Of a stretch of 64,000 nucleotides of DNA, positions 8,660 to 17,941 are shown in pieces; the first letter of the stretch is position 1, and each line of letters begins with the position of its first letter. Source of the DNA: Sphingomonas sp. Leaf33 (GTDB lineage Bacteria > Pseudomonadota > Alphaproteobacteria > Sphingomonadales > Sphingomonadaceae); assembly GCF_001421785.1 (NCBI RefSeq), contig NZ_LMLB01000001.1, positions 2,296,281-2,360,280 of the forward strand, given 5' to 3'. Below the pieces are notes generated by a model. The model was given only the letters and a program-made list of their open reading frames with translations. It was not told the DNA's origin and made no database searches. Both the position numbers and the translations under genes were made by a program.

Positions 8660-9763
8660 ATGAGCCTGTTTCCACCCGCCTCCTGCCCACGCCTGATCGT
8701 GAAGATCGGGTCGGCGCTGATCGTCGATCCCGACGGGAGCGTCCGGCGTGACTGGCTGGCGGGTATCGCCGCCGACATCGCCGAGCGGGTGCGGGCGGGC
8801 CAGCAGGTGGCGGTCGTGTCATCCGGTGCGATTGCGCTCGGCGCCCGGCGGCTTGGGTTGGCCAAGGGCGGGCGCGCGAGTCTGGAGGACGCACAGGCCG
8901 CCGCCGCGACGGGTCAGATCGCGCTCAGCCAGACGTGGGCGGACGTGCTGGGTGCCGAGGGGCTGACCGCCGCGCAGATGCTGGTGACGCTCGACGACCT
9001 GGAGGACCGCCGCCGCTATCTGAACGCCGCGGCGACGCTCGACCGGCTGTTGAGCCTGAACGTCGTGCCCGTCCTGAACGAAAACGACAGCGTCGCGACC
9101 GCCGAAATCCGCTTCGGCGACAACGACCGGCTTGCCGCACGCGTGGCGCAAGCGGCGGGCGCGCAGGCTGTCGTGCTGCTGAGCGATATCGACGGGCTGT
9201 ACGATCGCAACCCCGCGCTGCCCGGCGCGGTCCATATTCCCCGCGTCGAGCGGATCGACGCGGCGATCACCGGCATGGCCGATGGCGGCTCCGCATCCGG
9301 CATGGGATCGGGCGGAATGGTGTCGAAGATCGCCGCCGCGCGCATCGCCGCCGCGGCGGGCGCGCACCTCGCCATCGCCTCGGGCCGCATCGACCGGCCG
9401 CTGTCGACCGTAGCGCGACACACGATCTTCGTCGCCGAGAAGACGGCCCCTGCGCGCAAGGCTTGGCTGGCCGGCGGGCTGACCGCGCGGGGGACGCTGC
9501 ACGTCGATGCGGGGGCCGCCAAAGCACTGGTGGGCGGCGCCAGCCTGCTCGCCGCCGGCACCACCGCGATCGACGGCGACTTCGCCCGCGGCGACCTGGT
9601 GACCATTGTCGCGCCCGATGGCGGCATCGCGCGGGGCCTCAGCGAATATGACGCCGACGACGCCCGCCGCCTGATCGGCCACAAGCGCGACGACCACGCC
9701 GCGATCCTCGGCTATGCCCCCCGCTCCGCGCTGGTCCATCGCAACCACATGGCGCTGACATGA
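8660..9763 (+). CDS. proB: Glutamate 5-kinase (proline biosynthesis)
   Basis: It phosphorylates glutamate with ATP in the first step of proline synthesis. The amino-acid-kinase domain occupies residues ~1-255 (IVKIGSALIV, VVSSGAIALGARRLG, LNENDSVA, GDNDRLAA, then GMGSGGMVSKIAAARIAA), and a PUA domain follows (~275-355). The 367-residue length is normal. The ATG at 8660 is preferred; a TTG at 8612 overlaps the Uma2 stop codon but adds residues that do not belong to the family. proA is not adjacent. Its stop overlaps the next ATG (ATGA at 9760-9763), so it is translationally coupled to the SDR gene. Confidence 0.96.
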   Translation: MSLFPPASCPRLIVKIGSALIVDPDGSVRRDWLAGIAADIAERVRAGQQVAVVSSGAIALGARRLGLAKGGRASLEDAQAAAATGQIALSQTWADVLGAEGLTAAQMLVTLDDLEDRRRYLNAAATLDRLLSLNVVPVLNENDSVATAEIRFGDNDRLAARVAQAAGAQAVVLLSDIDGLYDRNPALPGAVHIPRVERIDAAITGMADGGSASGMGSGGMVSKIAAARIAAAAGAHLAIASGRIDRPLSTVARHTIFVAEKTAPARKAWLAGGLTARGTLHVDAGAAKALVGGASLLAAGTTAIDGDFARGDLVTIVAPDGGIARGLSEYDADDARRLIGHKRDDHAAILGYAPRSALVHRNHMALT

Positions 9764-10662
9764 GGCTGGCGATCACCGGCGCGACGGGGTTCGTCGGCAA
9801 GCGGCTGGTCGCGCTCGCGCTGCGGCAGGGCCATGCGGTCACCGCGCTGACGCGCCGGCCGCGGACGGGCGGCGATGGCGTGAACTGGGTATTCGGCTCG
9901 CTGGAGACGCCCAACGCGCTCGTCAGCCTGATGCGCGGCGCCGATGCCGCGATCCATGTCGCCGGCGTGGTCAACGCGCCCGATCGGCCGGGCTTCGTGC
10001 TCGGCAACATCGACGGGACGCGCGGCGTGCTGGTGGCGGCCGAGCAGATGGAGGTGCGCCGCTTCGTCCATGTCTCGTCGCTCGCCGCGCGCGAGCCCGG
10101 CCTATCCAATTATGGCTGGTCGAAATCGGCCGCCGAAGGTCTGGTCGTCGGCTCCGGCACCGACTGGGACATCGTGCGCCCGCCCGCTGTCTATGGTCCC
10201 GGCGACATGGACATGCTCGAGATCTTTCGCATGGCGAAGCACGGGCTTGCGTTCCTTCCGCCGGGTGGGCGGATGTCGGCGATCCACGTCGATGACCTCG
10301 CGCGCCTGCTCCTGGCACTCGCCGAGGCACCGGCGACGCGCACCATCCTGGAGCCGGACGACGGCCGCCCCGGCGGATGGAGCCACCAGGGCTTTGCGCG
10401 CGCGGTCGGCGAGGCGGTCGGCAAGCGTGTCCGTCCGATCGCCCTGCCCCGCCGCGTGATGGATCTGGGCGCCCGCGTCGATCGCCTGGTCCGCAAGGGC
10501 AATGCGCGACTGACGCCCGACCGCGTGTCCTACATGTGCCACCCCGACTGGGTGTCCGATCCGCTGCGCCGCCCGCCGCAGGACCTGTGGCGCCCGCAGG
10601 TGCCGACGCCCGAGGGCCTTAGCCAAACCGCGGCATGGTATCGTGCCGAGCGCCTGCTATAG
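9760..10662 (+). CDS. NAD(P)-dependent epimerase/dehydratase-like SDR, candidate ceramide reductase (CerR)
   Basis: A 300-residue atypical/extended short-chain dehydrogenase. The Rossmann motif is GATGFVG (residues 7-13), and the catalytic-type YGWSK sits at Tyr118/Lys122. An SDR of this kind, CerR, acts with serine palmitoyltransferase and a dedicated carrier protein in bacterial ceramide synthesis in Caulobacter. Here the gene is immediately followed by an acyl carrier protein and spt, which is the main ground for the CerR proposal. The coupling to proB is positional. Quinone-biosynthesis or NDUFA9-type SDRs are alternatives. Family call is firm, specific role is inference. Confidence 0.75.
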   Translation: MRLAITGATGFVGKRLVALALRQGHAVTALTRRPRTGGDGVNWVFGSLETPNALVSLMRGADAAIHVAGVVNAPDRPGFVLGNIDGTRGVLVAAEQMEVRRFVHVSSLAAREPGLSNYGWSKSAAEGLVVGSGTDWDIVRPPAVYGPGDMDMLEIFRMAKHGLAFLPPGGRMSAIHVDDLARLLLALAEAPATRTILEPDDGRPGGWSHQGFARAVGEAVGKRVRPIALPRRVMDLGARVDRLVRKGNARLTPDRVSYMCHPDWVSDPLRRPPQDLWRPQVPTPEGLSQTAAWYRAERLL

Positions 10663-10705
10663 CGGCGCCCAATCCCGGCCGCATTTGCCGACCAGAAGGA
10701 CCGCC

Positions 10706-10951
10706 ATGACCGACCGCGCCCAGATCTTCGACACCGTCGCTGCCCAGATCGACCCCTTCAACAAGAAGGGCGTCGCCTTGAGCGAAGCCACCACCTTCCA
10801 GGGCGACCTGGAATGGGATTCGCTGACCGTCATGGACTTCGTCGCGGCGATCGAGGACGAATTCGACATCATCATCACGATGAACATGCAGGCCGAGATC
10901 GAGACGGTCGGCCAGCTGGTCGATGCCGTCGCGAAGCTGAAGACCGCCTGA
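10706..10951 (+). CDS. Acyl carrier protein dedicated to sphingolipid synthesis
   Basis: An 81-residue acyl carrier protein. The phosphopantetheine attachment serine is Ser39 in EWDSLTVMDF, followed by an acidic helix II (AAIEDEFDI). It differs from the housekeeping AcpP, whose motif is DSLDTVE. Position between the SDR and spt, 25 bases ahead of the latter, matches the sphingolipid-specific ACP described in Caulobacter, thought to deliver acyl groups to serine palmitoyltransferase. A matching acyl-ACP synthetase is not in the window. Confidence 0.88.
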   Translation: MTDRAQIFDTVAAQIDPFNKKGVALSEATTFQGDLEWDSLTVMDFVAAIEDEFDIIITMNMQAEIETVGQLVDAVAKLKTA

Positions 10952-10976
10952 CCCTTCCCTTTTGCCCGAGCAGACC

Positions 10977-12239
10977 ATGACCGAAACCGGCCTCCAGCCC
11001 GAAGCGCTGCCCGCCAACCCCGAAGTGACCGGCGGCACCCGCGACCTGATGTCGAAATTCGACGCACTGATCGCGGAGCGGCAGGCGCTGATCGACACCG
11101 GCGTGACCGATCCGTTCGCGATCGTGATGGACGAGGTGCGCTCACCGACGCAAGCCGTCATAGCAGGCCGCGAGACGATCCTGCTCGGCACCTACAATTA
11201 CATGGGCATGACCTTCGATCCCGATGTTATCGCCGCCGGCCACGCCGCGCTCGATCAGTTCGGGTCGGGCACCAACGGCAGCCGGATGCTCAACGGCACC
11301 TTCCGTGACCATATGGAAGTCGAACAGGCCCTGCGCGACTTCTACGGCGTCTCGGGCGCCATCGTGTTCTCGACCGGCTACATGGCCAATCTCGGCATGA
11401 TCTCGACGCTGGCCGGCAAGGGCGATTACGTCATCCTTGACGCCGACAGCCACGCGTCGATCTACGACGGCTGCAAGCAGGGCGTGGCTGAAATCGTCCG
11501 CTTCCGTCACAACGACGTGACCGATCTCGACAAGCGGCTCGGCCGCTTGCCCAAGGACGCCGGCAAGCTGGTCGTGCTGGAGGGCGTCTATTCGATGCTC
11601 GGCGACATCGCTCCGTTGAAGGAGATGGTCGCCGTCGCGAAGAAGCATGGCGCGATGGTGCTGAGCGACGAAGCGCATTCGATGGGTTTCTTCGGCCCCA
11701 ACGGTCGCGGCGTGTACGAGGATCAGGGGCTGGAGGGGCAGGTCGATTTCGTCGTCGGCACCTTCTCCAAATCGGTCGGCACGGTCGGCGGCTTCTGCAT
11801 TTCCGATCACCCGAAGTTCGAGGCGATCCGCCTCGCCTGCCGCCCGTACATCTTCACCGCCAGCCTGCCGCCGTCGGTCGTTGCGACCGCTGCCGCGTCG
11901 ATCCGCAAGCTGGCGACCGCGCATGAGAAGCGCGCGCAGCTGTGGGACAACGCCCGCACGCTCCACGCCGGCCTGAAGGCGCAGGGCTTCAAGCTGGGCA
12001 CCGAAAATTGCGACAGCGCCATCATCGCGGTGATCCTGGAGGATCAGACACAGGCCGTGGCGATGTGGCAGGCGCTGCTCGACGGCGGGCTGTATGTGAA
12101 CATGGCGCGGCCGCCGGCGACCCCTGCCGGCACCTTCCTGCTGCGCTGTTCGCTGTGCGCCGAGCATACGCCGGAACAGATCGCCCGCGTCATCGCCATG
12201 TTCCGCGCCGCGGGGCAGGCCGTTGGCGTGATCGGCTGA
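10977..12239 (+). CDS. spt: Serine palmitoyltransferase
   Basis: A PLP-dependent alpha-oxoamine synthase condensing serine with a palmitoyl thioester to 3-ketosphinganine, the committed step of sphingolipid synthesis. Starting at the ATG at 10977 the protein is 420 residues, the length of the soluble Sphingomonas paucimobilis enzyme. The key residues fall at the same numbers: His159 (DADSHAS), Asp231 and His234 (DEAHSMG), and the PLP Schiff-base Lys265 (GTFSKSVG). A TTG at 10962 is a less likely start. Sphingolipids replace LPS in many sphingomonads; here lptFG lie 2 kb downstream, so some lipid export by the Lpt route also occurs. Confidence 0.97.
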   Translation: MTETGLQPEALPANPEVTGGTRDLMSKFDALIAERQALIDTGVTDPFAIVMDEVRSPTQAVIAGRETILLGTYNYMGMTFDPDVIAAGHAALDQFGSGTNGSRMLNGTFRDHMEVEQALRDFYGVSGAIVFSTGYMANLGMISTLAGKGDYVILDADSHASIYDGCKQGVAEIVRFRHNDVTDLDKRLGRLPKDAGKLVVLEGVYSMLGDIAPLKEMVAVAKKHGAMVLSDEAHSMGFFGPNGRGVYEDQGLEGQVDFVVGTFSKSVGTVGGFCISDHPKFEAIRLACRPYIFTASLPPSVVATAAASIRKLATAHEKRAQLWDNARTLHAGLKAQGFKLGTENCDSAIIAVILEDQTQAVAMWQALLDGGLYVNMARPPATPAGTFLLRCSLCAEHTPEQIARVIAMFRAAGQAVGVIG

Positions 12240-12284
12240 GCGCCGCTTTCCAGCGTCCTGAGCTTGCGATAGACTTCGCGCCGT

Positions 12285-14255
12285 ATGAGCGACCGGGGCG
12301 GGTCCGACATCGCGGCGTATCTTTCCGCGCATTGGCGTGCGATCCTGCTTGCGGTCGTGGCGACGCTGGCGGCGGGTGTCTTCGCCGCGGTCATCGCCAC
12401 GTTGGGCGAGGCAAATCGCCAGCGCGACCGCGCGCTGGACCTGCAATCGCACAGTTTCGACGTCATGCTGCGCACACGCGCGCTGGCGGAGACCATGGCG
12501 CGCGCCGAGGCGACGCTCGGCCGCTACGTCATCAGCGCCGACAAGCGGATCGGCCAGCAATATTCGCAGGAATGGCAGCAGGCAGGTCAGCAGATTGACC
12601 GGCTGGCCGCGCTGACCCGCGATACGCCGCAGCAGAACCGCCGCGTCGATGCCCTGCGCGCCGCGTATGAAAGCCGCGGCGAGGAGCTGTCGCTGATCGC
12701 GCTCAGCACGCAGTACAAGAAGAACCAGCAGGCCCTGTCGGCCTATTATGCCGCACGCGATGCCGTCGCGTTGCGGCGGACCAGCGACCTGCTGCAACGC
12801 TTCCTGGATAGCGAGCGGATGCTGCTGGAACGGCGCACTGCCGCCGCGCAGGCAACCGTCACCAGTTCAAACCGCGCCGCCGCCGTTCTCGCGATCTTCG
12901 GCGCCGCTATCGTGCTGGGTGCGATCGTGCTCGGCTGGCTGACCATCCGTGCGCAGACCGCCCGTTCGATCGCCGCGGCGGAAGCCGAGGACGAACGCGA
13001 GCGCGCCGAATTGCTGGAGGAAGCTGTCCGCACCACGACCGAGGATCTGGAGGCGGAAGCCCGCGAACGCGCATCGGCGGAAGCGAAGCTGCGGCAGATG
13101 CAGACGCTGGACGCGATCGGCCAGCTGACCGGTGGCATCGCGCATGATTTCAACAATATGCTGGCCGTCGTTCTCGGCGGGATCGAACTCGCCAAGCGCC
13201 ATCGCGACGATCCGGGCGAAGTCGCGCGCCACCTCGACAGCGCGACCGAAGGTGCCGACCGTGCCGCTGCGCTGACGCGCCGCCTGCTGAGCTTCGCGCG
13301 GGCCGAGGCCCTGCAACCCGTGGCGATCGAGGCGGCGTCGGTGATCGCCGGCATGTCCGACCTGATCGACCGCACGCTCGGCGACCTGGTCACCGTCGAG
13401 GTTCGGGACGAGAGCGCGGGCTGGCAGGTGTTCGTCGACCGGCACGGCCTCGAGAACGCTGTCCTCAACCTGGCGGTCAACGCGCGAGACGCGATGGACG
13501 GGCGCGGCACACTGACCATCACCGCCGGCCATGCGACGCTGAGCGAGCATCAGGTCGATCGCTGCGCGGCGGGCGACTATGCGACGATCGCGGTCGGCGA
13601 CACCGGCTGCGGGATGAGCGAGGCCGTGGTCGCGCGCGTGTTCGAGCCCTTCTTCACGACCAAGCCGATCGGCAAGGGCACCGGCCTGGGGCTCAGCCAG
13701 ATCTTTGGCTTCGTCCAGCAATCGGGCGGCGCGATCGCAATCCGCTCGGCGCCGGGCGACGGATGCACTGTTACGCTGTACCTGCCACGCCACATCGCCG
13801 CCGCTGCGCTTGGCGGAGAAACGGTCGATAGCGCCGCTGCCCCCGACGCACCGTCGGCCCGCGCGCTCGACATCCTGGTGGTCGAGGACGATCCGCGCGT
13901 GCTCGCCGCCACGATGGGCGCGCTGGAGGCGCTGGGCCACCGCCCGGTCGCCTGTGCCGATCCGCTGCGCGCCGAAGCGGTCGTCGACGACCATGGCGCG
14001 CGGTTCGACCTGATCCTGTCCGACGTGCTGATGCCGGAGCGTACCGGCCCCGAACTGGTCGCCGACATCGCGCCCCGCCTGCCCGATGCCGCGGTGCTGT
14101 TCGTCACCGGCTTTTCGGGCGATGCCGGCGAACAGGGCGGGCTCGCCGGGCGTCACGTCCTGCGCAAGCCGTTCACCATGGCGGCGCTCGCCGCCGCGAT
14201 CGACGCCGCCGTCGCGGTGCCCCCCGCATCGGAACCGATCCGCAGCGCAGCGTGA
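12285..14255 (+). CDS. Hybrid sensor histidine kinase (CHASE3-like sensor, receiver domain)
   Basis: A 656-residue membrane kinase. There is a TM helix at ~18-40, a periplasmic helical sensor (~41-195, CHASE3-like spacing), and a second TM at ~197-221. A coiled coil follows (~225-270), then HisKA with His287 in GGIAHDFNNML, and the HATPase domain (NLAVNARDAM, DTGCGM, GKGTGLGLS). The C-terminal receiver (from ~525) has phospho-Asp580 in LSDVLMP and Lys628 in RKPF. A phosphotransfer output is implied but no partner regulator is adjacent. It stands alone between spt and lptF; whether it is related to envelope lipids is unknown. Confidence 0.93.
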   Translation: MSDRGGSDIAAYLSAHWRAILLAVVATLAAGVFAAVIATLGEANRQRDRALDLQSHSFDVMLRTRALAETMARAEATLGRYVISADKRIGQQYSQEWQQAGQQIDRLAALTRDTPQQNRRVDALRAAYESRGEELSLIALSTQYKKNQQALSAYYAARDAVALRRTSDLLQRFLDSERMLLERRTAAAQATVTSSNRAAAVLAIFGAAIVLGAIVLGWLTIRAQTARSIAAAEAEDERERAELLEEAVRTTTEDLEAEARERASAEAKLRQMQTLDAIGQLTGGIAHDFNNMLAVVLGGIELAKRHRDDPGEVARHLDSATEGADRAAALTRRLLSFARAEALQPVAIEAASVIAGMSDLIDRTLGDLVTVEVRDESAGWQVFVDRHGLENAVLNLAVNARDAMDGRGTLTITAGHATLSEHQVDRCAAGDYATIAVGDTGCGMSEAVVARVFEPFFTTKPIGKGTGLGLSQIFGFVQQSGGAIAIRSAPGDGCTVTLYLPRHIAAAALGGETVDSAAAPDAPSARALDILVVEDDPRVLAATMGALEALGHRPVACADPLRAEAVVDDHGARFDLILSDVLMPERTGPELVADIAPRLPDAAVLFVTGFSGDAGEQGGLAGRHVLRKPFTMAALAAAIDAAVAVPPASEPIRSAA

Positions 14256-14314
14256 CCGCGGACGTCCGCAATTATCGCTGGCGCGCGCCGTTCGCGCCGA
14301 TATAGCCGGCGGCC

Positions 14315-15517
14315 ATGAAGTCGATCGATCGCTACCTCGCGCGCCTGATCGCCGTACCGCTGATCTCGACGCTGGTCATCGCGGCGATGCTGCTGGTGCT
14401 CGACCGCATGTTGCGCCTGTTCGACTTCGTCGCGACCGAAGGCGGACCGGTCAGCGTCGTGTGGAAGATGCTGGCGAATCTGCTCCCCGAATATCTCGGC
14501 CTCGGCATTCCCATCGGCCTGATGCTCGGCATCCTGCTGGCCTTCCGGCGCCTGGCGACGACGTCCGAGCTGGATGTCCTTCGCGGCGTGGGCATGAGCT
14601 ATGCGCGGCTGCTGCGCGTACCCTTCTACTACACCATCGTCCTTGCCGCGGCGAACCTCGCGATCGTCGGCTTCGTCCAGCCCTATGCGCGCTACGCCTA
14701 TGAAGGCCTGCGGTTCGAACTGCGCTCCGGCGCGCTCGGCGCATCGATCAAGGTCGGCGAATTCACCAACCTGGGCGACAAGATGACGCTGCGCATCGAG
14801 CAGAGCCTGGACGACGGACGCCGGCTGAACGGCATCTTCGTCCACGCGACGCCGCGACCGGGCCAGGAAGCGTCGGTGACAGCGGAGAGCGGCCAGTTCC
14901 TGCGCACCGACGACCCGGATGTCATCATCTTCCGCCTGACCAACGGCACGCTGGTCCACAACGGTCCCGGCTATCGCGCGCCTCGCGTCCTGACCTTCAC
15001 CAATTACGATCTGCCGATCGATCTGCCGCGCTTTGAACAGTTCCGTCCGCGTGGCGAGCGCAACATCGAGCGCAACCTGATCGAACTCGCCCGCCTGGGC
15101 CATGACCGGGGCGCGAGCGAACAGACCCGCGACACCAGCCGGTCCGCGTTCCACTTCCGTCTGGCGGAAGTCGCGACGATGTTCCTGCTGCCGTTCCTGG
15201 CGGTCGCGCTGGGCGTGCCGCCGAAGCGATCGACATCGGCACTGGGCGTGTTCCTGTCGATCGTCATCATCGTGACCTACCACAAGATCAATCAATACGG
15301 CGAAGGCGTGGGCGGCCGCGGCCAGATCGATCCGATCATCGCGCTGTGGGGACCGTTCCTGCTGCTGACCGCGCTGGTCGGCTGGATGTTCTATCAGATC
15401 GCCTACGTTCCCGGCGGCCAGCCGATCGGCGCGCTGGAACGCGTGGCCGGCAAGGCGATGAGCGCGATCAAGCGCTGGATTCCCGGTCTGAACCGCCGGC
15501 GGGAGGTTGCGGCATGA
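14315..15517 (+). CDS. lptF: LPS export ABC transporter permease LptF
   Basis: A 400-residue inner-membrane permease of the LptB2FG complex, which extracts LPS and hands it to LptC/LptA. Three TM helices lie in the N-terminal 120 residues (with LGIPIGLMLGILLAFRRL), a periplasmic beta-jellyroll covers ~125-290, and three TM helices follow (AEVATMFLLPFLAVALGVPP begins TM4). It overlaps lptG by ATGA at 15514-15517, so the two subunits are coupled. This shows that the organism has an Lpt pathway even though it makes sphingolipids; sphingomonads may use it for other glycolipids. Confidence 0.95.
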   Translation: MKSIDRYLARLIAVPLISTLVIAAMLLVLDRMLRLFDFVATEGGPVSVVWKMLANLLPEYLGLGIPIGLMLGILLAFRRLATTSELDVLRGVGMSYARLLRVPFYYTIVLAAANLAIVGFVQPYARYAYEGLRFELRSGALGASIKVGEFTNLGDKMTLRIEQSLDDGRRLNGIFVHATPRPGQEASVTAESGQFLRTDDPDVIIFRLTNGTLVHNGPGYRAPRVLTFTNYDLPIDLPRFEQFRPRGERNIERNLIELARLGHDRGASEQTRDTSRSAFHFRLAEVATMFLLPFLAVALGVPPKRSTSALGVFLSIVIIVTYHKINQYGEGVGGRGQIDPIIALWGPFLLLTALVGWMFYQIAYVPGGQPIGALERVAGKAMSAIKRWIPGLNRRREVAA

Positions 15518-16614
15518 GCGGTGCGACGTCGTTCTTCCCGTCGCGGACGATCACGCTCTACATGGCGCGGCTGTTACTGACGCGGACCTTTGCCATCCTG
15601 CTGGCGCTGGTCGTCGTCCTTCAGGCGCTCGACCTGCTGAGCGAGAGCGGGCGCATCCTGGCCCATGCCGGCAACGGAGAGCCCGAGATCTGGCGCTATG
15701 TGGGCCTGCGCGCGCCGCAGATCATCTCCCGCTTCCTGCCATTCTCGGTCCTGCTTGGCACGATCATCACGCTGACCACGCTCAACCAAAACAGCGAAGT
15801 CATCTCGATGAAGGCGGCCGGGCTGTCGGCGCATCAGGTGCTGGCGCCGCTGATCGTCGCCAGCCTGGGCGTCGCCGCCCTGTCCTTCGGGTTCAACGAC
15901 CGTATCGTCGCGCGCGCCACCGCGACGCTCGATCAATGGCAGAAGGTCGATTACGGGACGCTGCCGATCGACCGCGGCGATCGTGCGAACGTCTGGGTGC
16001 GTGAAGGCGACGACCTGATCCAGGCGCGCCAGATCCGCGGGCGCGGCGATGCGGCGACGCTGGGCGGCGTCAGCGTCTTCGAACGCGACGGCGGGCGGCT
16101 GATCTCGGTCACCACCGGCACCACCGGACGCCGCGATGGCGATGGCTGGCGGATCGACGGCGCACAGCGTTTCGACGTCGCGTCGGGGAAGGTTACCGCA
16201 CTCGGCACCACCGTCGTCGGACGCGGCGTGCGGCCGGATCAGTTCACCCTGTCGAGCGTCGATCCCGATGGCCTGTCATTCCGTGAACTCAGCAGCGCGA
16301 TCGACGATCTCGACGCCGCCGGCCGCCCGACCAAGGCGCTGGAGGGGTCGCTGTGGCACAAGCTGTCGGGGCCGCTGTCGTCGGTCCTGATGCCGCTGCT
16401 CGCCGCCGTCGCCGCCTTCGGCGTCGCACGGTCGGGGAAGCTGTTCGTGCGCGCCGTCATCGGAATGGCGCTGGGTTTCGCCTATTTCGTCGCCGACAAT
16501 TTCGCGCTCGCGATGGGCAACCTGGGTGCCTACCCGCCGTTCCTCGCGGCCTGGGCGCCGTTCCTGCTGTTTTTGATGGTCGGGGAAGCGGTGCTGGTGC
16601 GTACGGAAGAATGA
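15514..16614 (+). CDS. lptG: LPS export ABC transporter permease LptG
   Basis: A 366-residue partner of LptF with the same 3 TM, jellyroll, 3 TM layout: TMs at ~15-120 (FLPFSVLLGTIITLTTLNQN with the coupling helix SEVISMKAAGLS), periplasmic domain ~130-265, C-terminal TMs from ~280. The ATG at 15514 overlaps the lptF stop. The frame is open further upstream but that would run inside lptF. Its own stop overlaps the DUF2490 start (ATGA at 16611-16614), making a three-gene operon. Confidence 0.95.
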   Translation: MSGATSFFPSRTITLYMARLLLTRTFAILLALVVVLQALDLLSESGRILAHAGNGEPEIWRYVGLRAPQIISRFLPFSVLLGTIITLTTLNQNSEVISMKAAGLSAHQVLAPLIVASLGVAALSFGFNDRIVARATATLDQWQKVDYGTLPIDRGDRANVWVREGDDLIQARQIRGRGDAATLGGVSVFERDGGRLISVTTGTTGRRDGDGWRIDGAQRFDVASGKVTALGTTVVGRGVRPDQFTLSSVDPDGLSFRELSSAIDDLDAAGRPTKALEGSLWHKLSGPLSSVLMPLLAAVAAFGVARSGKLFVRAVIGMALGFAYFVADNFALAMGNLGAYPPFLAAWAPFLLFLMVGEAVLVRTEE

Positions 16615-17291
16615 CGATGCGGACGCTCCTATCGGCCATCGCCCTCCCCGCCCTGCTGATCGCGGCGCCGGCGCATGCCAACGAGGACGTGCAGGGCTGG
16701 ACCGGCGTCGTCGCCCAAGGCGCGGTGAAGGGCGACCTGTACATCTGGCTGGAGGGGCAGGCGCGCTTCACCGACGAGATCGGCCAGCTCGGCCAGTTCA
16801 TCCTGCGCCCCGCCGCCGGCATCCGCTTCGCGCCCGATGCCAGCGCAATCGCCGGCTATGCCTATGTCCAGACACGGTCGCCGGCCGGCCTCATCACGCG
16901 CGAGCATCGCCCGTGGCAGCAGGTACAGTTCGCGTTACTGCGCAACCGTGCGGGAAAGCCGGTGGTGACCAGCCGGACGCGCCTGGAGCAGCGCATGGTC
17001 GAAGGCCGCACGAAGACCGGCTGGCGACTGCGCCAGTTCGTTCGCGCGGGCGTTCCCATCACGCGCGGCGGCGTGCAGGCCGTCGCCTTCAGCGAAGGCT
17101 TCTTCAACCTCAACACCACCGATTTCGGTGCGCGATCGGGTGTCGACCAATGGCGCACCTTCGTCGGCATCGGCCTGCCGGTCGGCAAGACGGCGCGGAT
17201 CGAGCCCGGCTACCTCAACCAGCGCGTGTTCCGCAGGGGCGAGGACCGCACCAACCATGTGCTGAACGCGACGCTGTTCGTCAGCCTGTAA
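16611..17291 (+). CDS. DUF2490-type outer-membrane beta-barrel protein
   Basis: A 226-residue protein with a signal peptide (cleaved about residue 24 after APAHA) and then alternating strands without TM helices. Features of the DUF2490 family include LRPAAGIRFAP, the RLEQRM motif, LRQFVRAGVP, SEGFFNLN and QRVFRRGEDRTNHVL. It ends in TLFVSL, like barrel C-termini. Function unknown. Coupling to lptG suggests an envelope role, perhaps linked to export, but that is position only. Confidence 0.82.
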   Translation: MTMRTLLSAIALPALLIAAPAHANEDVQGWTGVVAQGAVKGDLYIWLEGQARFTDEIGQLGQFILRPAAGIRFAPDASAIAGYAYVQTRSPAGLITREHRPWQQVQFALLRNRAGKPVVTSRTRLEQRMVEGRTKTGWRLRQFVRAGVPITRGGVQAVAFSEGFFNLNTTDFGARSGVDQWRTFVGIGLPVGKTARIEPGYLNQRVFRRGEDRTNHVLNATLFVSL

Positions 17292-17293
17292 TC

Positions 17294-17313
17294 AGAGCAT
17301 GATGACATGCTCT
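17294..17313. terminator. Bidirectional hairpin between convergent genes
   Basis: AGAGCATG (17294-17301), loop ATGA, CATGCTCT (17306-17313): a perfect 8-bp stem in the 20-base gap between convergent stops. It touches the stop codon of the minus-strand gene. Confidence 0.5.
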
Positions 17314-17941
17314 ACCGCTGCCCGCGATACGACGGCAGGCGGAGCTTCCAGGCGATCGCGGCCGCTCGCAGCCCGAACCCCGCCAGCGCCGCGATGATCG
17401 CCGCCACCCACATCGGCGCACCCAGCGCATGGACCGCGACATAGAGCCCCGCCGCCAGCGCCGCCGCCGTCACATACAGCTCGGGTCGCATGATGATCGA
17501 CGGTTCCCCCGCCAGCACATCGCGAATGACGCCGCCGACGCAGGCCGTCACCACGCCCATCAGCGCGGCGGGCACGGGTGGGATACCGAAGGCGATCGAC
17601 TTGGCCGCGCCGAACACCGCATAGACCGCGAGGCCCAGCGCATCGAACCAGTCGAGCGCGGGTCCACGCCACCATGCCTCCGGCGTCAGCCAGATGATCG
17701 CCGCCGCGGCCAGGCACACCGCCGCGACCCACGGGTCATGCGTCCAGAACACCGGCGCGCCGATCAACAGGTCACGAACCGATCCGCCGCCGACCCCCGT
17801 CACCAGCGCGAAGAAGCCCGCGGTGACGAAGGTCTGGCTGGCGCGCGTCGCAGCCAGCGCACCCGACGTCGCAAAGACAGCAATGCCGAACAGGTCGAGG
17901 TAGGGGAGAGTCGCCCCCAGCGGGGCCGCGATCGGATTCAT
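17312..17941 (-). CDS. UPF0126/TRIC-type trimeric cation channel family membrane protein (YicG-like)
   Basis: A 209-residue protein with seven predicted TM helices made of two tandem UPF0126 units. Each carries the glycine kink motif: GGGSVRD at 51-57 and GGVIRD at 136-141. Bacterial relatives of the TRIC channels share this fold; a role in monovalent cation or osmolyte movement is likely by family, and YicG has also been discussed as a glycine exporter-like protein. Its start overlaps the stop of the next upstream minus-strand gene (ATGA at 17938-17941). Confidence 0.88.
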   Translation of the reverse strand: MNPIAAPLGATLPYLDLFGIAVFATSGALAATRASQTFVTAGFFALVTGVGGGSVRDLLIGAPVFWTHDPWVAAVCLAAAAIIWLTPEAWWRGPALDWFDALGLAVYAVFGAAKSIAFGIPPVPAALMGVVTACVGGVIRDVLAGEPSIIMRPELYVTAAALAAGLYVAVHALGAPMWVAAIIAALAGFGLRAAAIAWKLRLPSYRGQR

